A stretch of DNA of 64,000 nucleotides from Camarhynchus parvulus (Eukaryota > Chordata > Aves > Passeriformes > Thraupidae). Location: the NCBI RefSeq assembly GCF_901933205.1, contig NC_044600.1, forward strand, positions 9,152,501 to 9,216,500, given 5' to 3'. How positions within the stretch are numbered: the first letter of the stretch is position 1; every line of letters begins with the position of its first letter. A model generated the notes under the pieces. The model was not told the DNA's origin and did no database searches. It saw only the letters and a program-made list of their open reading frames with translations. Made by a program: the position numbers and the translations under genes. Positions 35,373 to 45,323 of this stretch are shown here, piece after piece.

Positions 35373-38300
35373 TCTTATTAGATCAAATTTTTTAAATGGT
35401 CAGGTACCAGGAATTTAGGTGATAAGTTGGTTCTCAAAGCATAGCAGAGGATAAACAACCAAGTCTGCCTATCCAGCAGTAGGACTTCAGCCTGGTTGGA
35501 TGTTAGAGGAAAATAGGTTCTTAGCTTGTACCTTTGAGATGCCAAAATATTTATGAAGACAAAAGTCAGTCATCTCTGAGCCTGTAGGGTTTTGCAAATG
35601 CCTTGGTTGTTGTTGTGTTGTTGGTGTTTTTTTTTGTTTTGTTTGTTTGTTTTTGGGAAATTTGTTGTTTGTCTGTTTGTTTTGGTTTTGGATGAGAAGC
35701 ATTCTGTGCTTTTATTTTGGAATGTAAATTTTATTTTGAAGAAGACTTTGAAACTCGTGGGTTAAAATAAGGTGTCTTTATGTAACAAATGTACAGTCAA
35801 TATGGAGGTGTTATGTGCTCCAAGGGGAAGTATCAACTGGCATTCTGCAAAGACTCACAACTGATGAGTTTGCATTTAAAGACAGCTTCTTCCTGGCTTT
35901 TAGTCAAAGGTCAATATTAAAAGATCTAAATCCTGCCTGTGTTAGGAAGGGGGAAGTACTTCAGCATAACATCACTGCAGTTGTCCTGGTGCTGCCTTTC
36001 TATAGTCACACCCTCTCTTACCCTTTTTGTGCTAGAATTAATCTCCCATCTTGTCTCTAGAAGAGCAGGAAAAGACACCACCCACAATGAATTATCAGCG
36101 AGCTAAATTTCAGCAGCCACTAACACAAAACAAGAAACCAACAAACCCCCATTTACAGAGCTCATTTTCACTAATGTAATAGTTATGGAAACTTGACTCT
36201 TAAGAAAGGGGAAAATAAGGGATAGGAAATAATAAGAAGGACTACATTTCTCTTTCTCTCTGTTTTTGAATAATAGTACAGGAAATCAAGTACCATATTC
36301 TTTACTATACTCTTTCTGCATATATGTAAGATCATTGGAAATGTCTTGTGCAGTATATCCAGCTGCTTTTATGAGCTTCCCTTCAATGTCTCTTTCAAAG
36401 TTAAATCTAACTTGACACCTTTCTCAGTGGCCATAAATTTAGTTTGTAAGAGAGTCTAGAAGCCTTTGATACTGATATTGTGTTGCTGCAATTACTGCCC
36501 ATGGTCCTGAGGCCATTCTAAAATAAAAAGGGCTGCATACTTTGCTTTTAAGTCAATCCCTTAGGGGCTCAATCAGTTGGATTTCTGAAATCTGTGCTTG
36601 GCAGTGAAGGTGATTAAATTCTGCCTGTATCAAGGCTTTGCACACAGGGTTCAAAACCTAGGTGCAATGTCATGTTCTCATAGTGAAGTTTATGATAGCA
36701 AATTTTGATATTTCAGAATCCAGGTTTAAAAAATCCCAAAATAGGTCTTTCAAGAGTATGAGAAGATATGTGTGGAGCTGGGCAGTAAGCTAGGTAAAAA
36801 AAAAATAGATCCAGAGGTATGAGGCACAGATCTTTAGGTCACATCAAGTTACTTCTTTAAGCACGTTTTTGTACAGGAACAGAGGTTGCATCTAGGAAAA
36901 TGCTCCCGGCAGGAAGGGGACATCAAGTTGAAGCAGATGTAGAGAGCATTTGCAAATTATTGTCTACAGTCTGATCATTTCTGTGACTTTTTTTTTTGCA
37001 GCACAAGGAAATGCAGTAATTGCCCCAGAGTTAATTCCTTGTAATTAGAACACAGGGGAAGTATTGCTGACTGTCCTGTGGGTTACCAATAGCCAATGCT
37101 TAGAGTATAATGTTGATCCAGTTTTCAAGATGAATGATAGAAAAACCTGCAGACCTTTCTTATCAATTCAGCATAAGTTTCCAGGACTGTCATGATCTTT
37201 CTCACTTTGAGATTTTCTGCATTAGCTTTTATATGACATTTTCAGGCTTTCAGTCTAATATCCTCCATTCCCAGTACCACAGACTTGCATGCTCCACCCT
37301 CCTGTTATGTCAGAATGTTTAGAAGTGGCCTAAATTACTGTTATTATTTTGGATTAGGAAAAAAAAATGCTGTTTTTCTCCCCCAATTGCTCTCATAAAT
37401 TATTACAGTCAAGTAATAGGAAGCAATGTATCCTTGGAAATGAAAGGGACGGAACTGTTAAAAATAATCCACTCAGTAGCTGTGGTGTACATCTCCAAGC
37501 CTTGCAGCCAGGGCCTTGAGCCAAACAAGAATAAGAGGAGGGTAAATGGGAAAGAAGAATTGAACCCCTTTGCTTGTTAAGGTAATGTCTGTGGAAAATG
37601 ATCAACCCAAACTAGTTTACCCTAAAGGACTCCGTCTAACAGAGGCCTGCCTTAAGAAAGGTTTTAATGATTCTCAGTAATTCCTGAGTCCTGGGAAAAG
37701 CTTAGTCCAGTGAGTGATCATTGAATTCAATAAACATCTTCTTGAGGAGCTGCTCAGTAGTGCAGTAATCTTACATGCCCCAAAACAGACATATTGAGTT
37801 ACTATCCAAAGATTTTACGTGAATTCCAAGCAGGTCTAAGCATGAAGGACACTGAGCTATCTTTCCTGAGTAAATCCTTGCTCTAGTGACTGCGTATCTG
37901 GTTTCTGTTTTTCATTAACTTTGTAACAGAAAACTTCTTGGCTAAGATATTTTCAGCACTAAAAGGATTTTAAACATATATGAAGGGCTATCTATAAAAA
38001 AATTGGCATTCTTAAAGGTAATGGCATACCTGAAACTAACTAGTTGTAAGCTGTTATTGCTGTCAGTGCAAAAGAAAAAATGCATTCCAATCATCAAAAG
38101 AATGTAACCATTTCATATTCAGTATGGGTATGAATGGAATTAATTGATACATATTTCTTCACTCAGATAATTGAAGAAAACATGAACAGGACAGGCTGTT
38201 AGAAAAGGCAGGGGATTTGCACATTATTGCTGTAGATGAATTGTCCTGAGTGACCAAAACCGTGACTGTAGCTGTGCAATGCTAAAGAAGTAACTGCATC

Positions 38301-39380
38301 CCTTGCAATAGTTTCAATATCTAGGACTGCCCTGATGAAAATTTTTGCTTCTGTTTTTCTGCAGCATAAATGGGCGCTCAGATTTATCCAGAACACTTGC
38401 AAATTTTCAGCTGTGAGCTCTGTTACAAAAATTGTTAGTTACTTCTAAGCTTACACTTACTTTCTGTGCAATTAATGAAACAGCTTTACTGATGCCACAG
38501 TTGAGAACCCCTGAAACAGCTCCTGGAATCCTGAAACTCACAGGGGAAGGAATTTTTCTCCACTAGAGGAACTTTTAGTTTAGTAAGAGTAGTTATTTGA
38601 ATTATTTTCTTCTTAAGATTGTAAGCAAATACAATGTGATTTTTTTCTGGATGAAGGTGATGTAAATCCTAACTAAGCAGGGTAATACAAAACAAAGGTA
38701 ACCACATGACTGCATGCAGCTGATAAGAGAGATTACCCTGATTTCCCTGAATTAATGTTAAAGATGGAATAAAGAAGTACGAGACATTATTCTAAGCATG
38801 AGAAAATGCATCACTGAAATTATTTTATTATGGGAAAACAGATTTGCATTTCATATTTCTGCTTTACAGAAATAAAATAAAAGGCAGTTCTTGTATAGCT
38901 GTGTACTTGCTTTCCAAACAAATGGGATCCCATTCAGTCTCAGTTCTCTTCTAATTCTCTCTCATGCTGATGCAGATGCACATTGACCTTTTGCTCCAAA
39001 ATTTAAAATAAAAATGCAGCTCCTCTCTGTGGACACAGATGGATCCAGAATGGATGATGAGGTACTTGGAAATAATAGCATTGTTTACATACAATTGTAT
39101 GTAAGAGATATAAGGTCAAAGCTACATCTAAATTCAGTTTCTGGTTCGGGGCAAGATTGTACTTTTTCAGACATCTGACAAATACAGCATTGGAACTTGA
39201 TTTTTCATGTTCCTTCATTTTTTTTCATTCCTCAATGTAAAAATATTTTGAAACATAACTAAAAATACAGCAAGCAATTTTTCAGTGAAGCACAGTATGT
39301 CTGGGTTTCTAAGGGCAGGCAACAAGCAGCCATGTTCACAAAGTGCTGCATGAAGGTCTTTCAGTGGGTGTCTACAATAC
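35373..39380. other. Unassigned AT-rich sequence
   Basis: No gene could be supported. A GT-rich low-complexity tract lies at about 35600-35692. A splice-acceptor-like run of T followed by gcag is present near 36988-37002, and another near 38353-38365, but neither is followed by a credible coding exon. Confidence 0.45.
35600..35692. repeat. T/G-rich low-complexity tract
   Basis: The tract is made of irregular ttg, tttg and ttgtt units with long T runs and no exact period. The minus-strand frame across it (35487-35702) is lysine, asparagine, glutamine and threonine rich for this reason only. Confidence 0.8.
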
Positions 39381-41580
39381 AGAATCACAGAATCACAGAA
39401 TTTCTAGGTTGGAAGAGACCTTTAAGATCATCGAGTCCAACCCATGTTCTAACACCTCAACTAGATCATGGCACCAAGTGCCAGATCCAGTCTTTTTTTC
39501 AACACATCAAGGGATGGTGACTCCACCACCTCCCTGGGTAGATGGATTCCAGTGTTTGACCACTCTTTCTGTGAAAAACTTCCTCTTTAATTCTAGCCTG
39601 TATCTCCCTTGGCGCAGCTTGAGACTTTGTCCTCTTGTTCTGTCTGCTGTTGCCCAGAGAAAGAGACCGACGCCCAGCTCACCACAGCCACCCTTCAGGA
39701 AGTTGAAGAGAGTGATAAGGTCACCTCTGAGTCTCCTTTTCTCCAGGCTGAACAACCCCAGCTCCCTCAGTCATTCTTCATACGGCTTGTCTTCCAAGCC
39801 CCTCACCAGCCTCGTTGCTCTTCTTTGGACACGCTCAAGCAGCTCAACATCCCTCCTAAACTGGGGGGCCCAGAATTGGATGCAATACTCAAGGTGTGAC
39901 CTCACCAGTGCAGAGTACAGGGGAAGAATGACCTCCCTGCTCCTGCTGGCCACACTATTCCTCATACTGGCCAGGATGCCATTGGCCTTCTTGGCCACCT
40001 GGGCACACTGCTGGCTCATGTTCAGCTGGCTGTCAACCAGCACCCCCAGGTCTCTTTCCACCTGAGCACTGTCCAGCCACACCGATCCCAGCCTATAACG
40101 TTGCAGGGGGTTATTGTGGCCAAAGTGCAGGACTCGGCACTTGGACTTATTGAACTTCATCCCATTAGATTCTGCCCATCCATCCAACCATTCCAAGTCC
40201 CTCTGCAAAGCCCTCCGTCCTCCTAACAGATCGACACATGCTCCCAGCTTAGTGTCATCTGCAAATTTGCTAATGAAAGACTCTAAACCCTCATCCATGT
40301 CATCGATAAAAATATTAAACAGAACTGGCCCCAGCACAGAACCCTGAGGGACACCACTGGTGACTGGCCACCAGCTGGATGCAGCACCATTCACCAGCAC
40401 TCTCTGGGCCCAGCCATGCAGCCAGTTCCTAACCCAGCAAAGAGTGCTCCTGTCCAAGCCACAGGCTGCCAGCTTGTCTAGGAATATGCTGTGGGAGACA
40501 GTATCAAAGGCCTTGCTGAAATCTAAATAAACAACATCTACAGCCTTTCCTGCATCCACTAAGCGGGTTACCTGGTCATAAAAGGTGACCAGGTTGGTTA
40601 AACATGACCTACCCCTCCTAAATCCATGCTGACTGGGTCTGATACCCTGGCCATCCTGTAAATTCTTTGTGATGGCACTTAATATAAACTGTTCCATTAT
40701 TTTGCCGGGTACTGAGGTCAGGCTGACTGGTCTATAATTACCAGGATCTTCCTTTGCACCCTTTTTGTGAATGGGTATCACACTGGCCAGCTTCCAGTCA
40801 TCCGGAACCTCACCAGTGAGCCAGGACTGTTGGTAAATGATGGAGAGTGGCTTTGCAAGCTCATTTGCCAGCTCTCTCATTACCCTGCGGTGGATCTCGT
40901 CTGGTCCCATAGATTTATGAACATCCAAACATTTCAGTAGTTCTTTGACTGCCTCCTCTTGGATAATGGGGGGACCGTTCTGCTCCCTGACACCATCAAC
41001 CAGCCCAGGCGGGCAGGTGTCTCGAGGGCACATCATCTTCCCACTAAAAACTGAGGCAAAGTAGGCATTAAGCACTTCTGCCTTCTCCTCATCTGCAGAT
41101 ACTAAGTTCCCTCCCTTGACCAGAACAAAGGCTGGTCTTACCCTTCCTTCTAGCATTAATGTATTTGTAAAAACATTTTTTATTATCCTTTACAGAAGTC
41201 GCCATTCCAAATTCAAACTGAGCTTTGCCCTCCCTAATTTTTTTTCTGCATACTCTAGCAGCCTTCTTGAATACTTCCTTAGAAACCCAACCCTCCTTCC
41301 AATGCTGATACATCCCCTTTCCTTCCTAAGTTCCTCCAAAACCTCCTTGCCCAGCCAGGCTGGACGTTTACCGCGTTGGCTGATCTTTCGGCACACAGGG
41401 ACAGTCTGTTCCTGTGCCATCAAGATCTCTGTTTTGAGGCATGCCCACCTTTCCTGAACTCCTTTGTTTTTAAGGGCTGCTTCCCAAGGGACACTCTGAA
41501 TAAATCTCCTAAACAGGCCAAAGCCTGCCCTCCAGAAGTCTAATGCAAGAGTCTTACTGGTGCTCCTCCTGACTTCACGA
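39381..41580 (-). mobile_element. CR1 LINE, 5'-truncated, about 2.2 kb
   Basis: The low-coordinate end carries the CR1 3' terminus in reverse: an agaatcac octamer-like repeat, then aatttctaggttggaagaga and ttaagatcatcgagtccaac. The body encodes the C-terminal part of ORF2 on the minus strand, with clear reverse-transcriptase motifs. Similarity runs to a segment around 41530-41575 typical of the linker upstream of the RT domain. The endonuclease domain and ORF1 are absent, so the copy is truncated at its 5' end, as is usual for CR1. That end abuts the 28-bp tandem array. It is much better preserved than the other CR1 pieces in the window. Confidence 0.95.
39507..41573 (-). pseudogene. CR1 ORF2 remnant: reverse transcriptase with stops and frameshifts
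   Basis: The longest open piece is 461 codons (41156-39771). It contains, in order, NYRPVSLTS (residues ~140-148), the catalytic motif A DFSKAFD (~212-218), motif [11 protein letters not shown] (~268-277) and the catalytic FADD box (~298-301), then the conserved [11 protein letters not shown] segment. These are the RT motifs of non-LTR retrotransposons. The same frame resumes after a single TGA at 39773-39771 and continues to 39507; a CGA-to-TGA change would explain this stop. Upstream, the conserved sequence jumps frame near 41310 and near 41150, and again near 39540 at the C-terminus. ORF2 normally has an endonuclease domain before the RT; it is missing here. The copy cannot make an active enzyme. 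Confidence 0.92.
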
Positions 41581-41635
41581 CTGTCAGCGCGACTGTCGTA
41601 AAACTGCTGTAAAGCACGACTGTCATAAAACTGCC
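41575..41635. repeat. Left part of CpG-rich 28-bp tandem array
   Basis: Three copies of the cgactgt core occur at about 41578, 41590 and 41617, with the flanking cgtaaa motif. They are the same unit as in the main array at 42316-42735. The first core overlaps the 5' boundary of CR1, so its assignment is uncertain. The LTR that follows separates this piece from the rest. Confidence 0.85.
41631..41635 (+). repeat. 5-bp target duplication, left copy (ctgcc)
   Basis: The bases ctgcc precede the terminal tgtctcag of the LTR and recur directly after it at 42316-42320. Removing the LTR and one copy restores an uninterrupted array phrase (gtaaaactgccgtaaagc-like), which supports the assignment. Confidence 0.75.
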
Positions 41636-42315
41636 TGTCTCAGTTTGGAAAGACGGGAGTCTGCTAAGGAAGGCAGGAAATTCTCCATTCTCCTGAAATG
41701 GAGAATGTAAACCCTCCCCACCCCTCCGAATTGCTATAATTTTAAATTAAGGGGCTCTCAGGCAAAAATATGGGGGCAGGAAATAAGAGTTCTTTAATAG
41801 GGAAAAAAAAGAGAATAAAATAAACAATGCAGTCCACTAGAACAACACTGACAGAGTCAGAGCCCAACCTGACACCCTGTTGGTTGGGGTGTTGGTGGTA
41901 GTCCGATTGAAATTGTGGCTGCAGTCCTCTGAAGTATCAGGTGTGGCTCTGTTGGAGCAAGGAAGATCTGTAGAGAAGGATGTATTCTTTCCTCTGGAGA
42001 TCCAGTGGAGGAAGAGGCAGCTGCTGTTCCTCTGGGGAATCCCATGGAGAAAAGCCCCTGGAGTTCCAGAATTACAGAGTATATCGGGGTAGCAGTGCTT
42101 GGCTCCTCCCTCTGGGCGGAGCATCTCACAGTGGGATGTTATAGTTCTTATCAGTCATGCAGTGATATTCAATAGCCTGTTATCAGCGGAGGTCCCCTCC
42201 CGAGGAAGGTGTGAATGTGGTCACTCAAAGAGAGAGATAAGGCAAACTGCTCACTTGACAAGGTAATCAGCCATACAGATGGTAATGGAAAACATCTTGC
42301 ATACAATCTTCAACC
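41636..42315 (-). mobile_element. Solo LTR of an endogenous retrovirus inserted in the tandem array
   Basis: The ~680-bp element reads in LTR sense on the minus strand. A U3 contains a TATA-like AACTATAAC (plus 42138-42146) and a TCCGCCC GC box (42113-42119). A polyadenylation signal ATTAAA lies at 41797-41792. The U5 end reads CCAAACTGAGACA, finishing at 41636 in the canonical CA. It resembles a songbird LTR family I recall. The other terminus, near 42315, is not a clean TG, so that end may have mutated. Five-base duplications (ctgcc) flank it, and array units lie on both sides. No gag, pol or env sequence is present. The open frames within it (such as 41837-42124) are not genes. Confidence 0.8.
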
Positions 42316-42320
42316 CTGCC
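42316..42320 (+). repeat. 5-bp target duplication, right copy (ctgcc)
   Basis: It matches 41631-41635 on the far side of the LTR; the array resumes directly with gtaaagcgcgactg. Confidence 0.7.
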
Positions 42321-42735
42321 GTAAAGCGCGACTGTAGTAAAAGCGCGACTGTTGTGAAAGGCGCCGTAAAGCGCGACTGTCGTAAAACCGGCCGTAAAGC
42401 GCGACTGTTGTAAAAGGGGGTTGTAAAGCGTGACTGTCGTAAAATGTGCTGTGAAGCGCGACTGTCGTAAAATTGCCGTGAAGCGCGACTGTCGTAAAAG
42501 GTGCCGTAAAGCGCGACTGTCGTAAAATTGCCGTAAAGCGCACCTGTCGTAAAGGGTGTCATAAAGCGCGCCTGTCGTAAAAGGTGTTGTAAAGCGAGAC
42601 TGTCGTAAAATTGGCCGTACAGTGCGACTGTCGTGAAAGGTGCCGTAAAGCGCGACTGTCGTAAAAGGTGCTGTAAAGCACGACTGTCGTAAAGTGCGAC
42701 TGTCGTAAAGCGCGGTAAAACACGACCGCTGTAGC
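42316..42735. repeat. CpG-rich tandem array, 28-bp unit, about 15-16 copies
   Basis: Core cgactgt-like sites fall at about 42329, 42346, 42374, 42402, 42431, 42459, 42486, 42514, 42541, 42569, 42597, 42625, 42653, 42681 and 42697. Steps are almost all 27-29 bases, with two short steps of 16-17. The unit has two modules, each opening with cgtaaa: a 16-base module cgtaaagcgcgactgt and a 12-base module cgtaaaaggtgc. The short steps equal loss of the 12-base module. Each unit carries about four CpGs and the odd palindrome cgac-t-gtcg. The last copies near 42710-42735 degenerate. The minus strand lacks stops in all three frames, giving frames up to 187 codons (42267-42830) that I regard as by-products. 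Confidence 0.92.
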
Positions 42736-42739
42736 AAAA

Positions 42740-42996
42740 AAAAAGAAAATAAAAGATTTTTTCTCATGACGAGGTTGCAGGCAGCAGGAACGAAATGGAA
42801 ATAATGGTTATCTGCTGCTGTGGAATGCAACAGGTGGATCTGTGATTGGTCTCATGTGGTTGTTTGCAATTAATAGCCAATCACAGTCCAGCTGGCTCGG
42901 ACTTTGTCCGAGACACAAGCTTTTGTTGTCATTCCTTCCTTTTCTATTCTTGGCTAGCCTTCTGATGAAATCCTTTCTTCTGTTCTTTTTAGTATA
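42740..42996 (+). mobile_element. LTR fragment (U3 region) of another endogenous retrovirus
   Basis: The segment from the A-rich start near 42736 through ataatggttatctgctgctg, then gtgattggtctcatgtggtt and gccaatcacag, to ttctttttagtataac resembles the U3 of a passerine LTR I recall. It holds an inverted repeat ctgtgattgg/ccaatcacag (42840-42849 and 42877-42886) with CCAAT-box sense on both strands. A second hairpin ctcggac/gtccgag lies at 42896-42912. The resemblance stops at about 42996, before the expected TATA box, R and U5, so the copy is truncated. Its start directly follows the tandem array. Confidence 0.6.
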
Positions 42997-44318
42997 ACAT
43001 CCAAGCCTCCCTAATTCCTTAATAATTAGATTCCCAGTAATGACTCACAGTGATGTCAGGGCTAAACATACAAAAATGTTTTCGAGTCCGTGGGGGTATT
43101 TGAGGGCTTCAGGGTCTCTTACTCATGTTGTTGACAGCTCTGACAATTGCTTATACCACTTTCATGACCTCGTGTTGGTTTGGGTACAGCACTGCATGAC
43201 CATTACCACAACTAGAGCACTCAGTTTTACAGATTCGACTGATTTTATGTTTATACAGTCTTGAAATGTGAAGTCTCATATTCCACTCTAAACCTGGAAA
43301 TTCTGTTCTTTGAATTCTGCAATCTCTGGATGTATAAATGAAAAGATATCTGCCCCTGAGCTGATTAATGTCTTTCCATCTGTTTTCTTTTTCCTGAAAG
43401 AATGCACTGAGTATTCTCTGCATCAAACATTTTAGTTTCATTTTTATTAAAGCAGGAGTGAATAAATACTCTTTGCTAACATAAATCTGAGCCTTACACT
43501 TCTCCATTTCCTTATATAAGTAATATTTCATACGCCTTATATCCCTTCTACCACTAGCCCTGGACAGTATGGACAGATGAGCATTGTGGATGGTCATCAT
43601 TATTTCTCTCTGGCTTTGCTGCCAAACGTTGGAGGAATGTGTAGGATGTCTCAGCAATGATGTAGCAGATAGTGAGCCAGGAAATATAACAGACCTGCAA
43701 GCAACTACTACTGAATGGATGTGGGAGGAACCTTTAATCCTGTGAAAAGTGGCTGAACTTTTTTATTTTGTGGGGTGTTTCTTCTCCCTCCTACATACTT
43801 CTTTCCCTTTCATTCCTGTAACAAATGTTGAAGCTTTATGGTGTGTGTATGAATTTTTGGGGAGGTTTTTGTATTGTAAACATACTTGCTAGTCTTTAAC
43901 TAGTTGTATTTAATGGTTTCAGGCTGTAGGATTTTACTGCTATGTCCTCTATGCCACTTATTTTGATGCCGTTTTCCTCAGTGTTTAATGCTTATTTATG
44001 AGTTGATGGACTGACCAGTCCAACAAGTGAGGAGTTGTTCAGCCTTGTCCTCAGCTATTACCAGGATTCATGTCCTGCTTGTTCTCTCATTTTGGCTTAA
44101 AAATAGTTAAGTGTGGATTACACATCTAAACTCATGAGGGAAAAAAGTATGAGAGAATATATTGCAAAATCAAATGATTGCTGTAGGCATTAAGTATTTC
44201 AGGTGCCTATCAGGACTTCAGGACTGGAGACATGTTTTTAAGATATTCTATGAGCTCTGAAAAGAACAAAGTCTTTCCCACAATGATATGCTTCTTTTCA
44301 AAGATGTCTTTGCTTTAA

Positions 44319-44386
44319 GTTTGTTTGCAGGGTTTGTTTGCTCGGTTGTTTGTTGGTTTTTTTGTTTGACTGGTTTGTTTGGTATT
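44319..44386. repeat. T/G-rich low-complexity tract
   Basis: Irregular gtttg and ttgtttg units run for about 68 bases with no exact period. Confidence 0.7.
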
Positions 44387-45307
44387 TTCTGTATTGTTCA
44401 GAATTCTGTTTATAAAATTAATCCTTAAAACAGCACATTTGTATAAGTGCCACATGAAAAAATTCACACTGAATTTGTCTCAGTATGTTTTGTTCAAGTT
44501 GATTACCAGTTATTTTCTGGATCATCTGCTTAGAGTGAAGGTGTTAGAAATGTACTTTTTCAGAAATACTATTTTGGGTTGTAGAGCAATGCAGATTTTG
44601 ATTTGGTGTAACAGTAGAGTCTCATTTACAGAGTGTGACTAGCATTTAAGATCTTCTAAGCAGAGTAAAACTTTAGATTAATCCTTCTAAGCAATCCTGT
44701 GAGAACCACCCCTGTTTGCATTTTGCAGTAAAGCAGGATGAGAATGCCACACCCCTTGCCACTGGCAGGGAGTCAGTGATAAAATGGGGATTACAGTTTG
44801 AAAGCTCCTGGCTCTCCAGCCTGTGCTCAGCCCAGCAGACATCAGTGACTCCTCTAATCAAACCTCTGAAACTACAATATCTTACCATCTGTTGTGCAAA
44901 TTTCCTCGGGGAACTTCAAGAGTCTCTCTTACATTTCAGGCTCTCTGAAAACTGTATTTAAAGAAAAAAAGATAGAAGTGAACAAAAAAAAAAGGCATAG
45001 AAGTCATGTATTTATTTTTTAGGGTGTTGGTTTGGGTGTTGGAACTGGCTTATTTTTGAGGAAAACAAAAGGTGTTTCCTACAGAGCACTTCAAATTGAA
45101 TGATAGGCAAAATGTTTCTTTTTCATGATGAAAAGAGAAAAAAGCCTTAATTATTTCCATCTTCCAATCACCTCTGTCACACTCCTCTTGATTCAGTGAC
45201 TTGCCAGAATTTACCCATTGGCACAACATTTATTTTTAGACATGTCACTAGATTTCGAGCAAAGCTCGCTGGTGCATACAAATTATTCATTTAAGCATTG
45301 ATTTGAA

Positions 45308-45323
45308 AATAATAATAATAATA
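45308..45323. repeat. (AAT)n microsatellite
   Basis: About five copies of an aat/ata triplet occur, ending before agcaatg. Confidence 0.8.

Noticed and set aside
36988..37002. Polypyrimidine tract with gcag, like a splice acceptor
   Set aside because: The following sequence meets a stop within a few codons in the frames checked and no matching donor or exon could be defined.
39343..40065. 240-codon plus-strand open frame
   Set aside because: It is antisense to the CR1 reverse-transcriptase frame and is explained by the composition of that element.
42316..42735. Regular ~28-bp repeats resembling a CRISPR array
   Set aside because: There are no unique spacers between units; units follow head to tail. 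There is no cas gene and the genome is eukaryotic.
42267..42830. 187-codon minus-strand repetitive protein
   Set aside because: All three frames are open because the unit lacks stops; there is no independent sign of translation.
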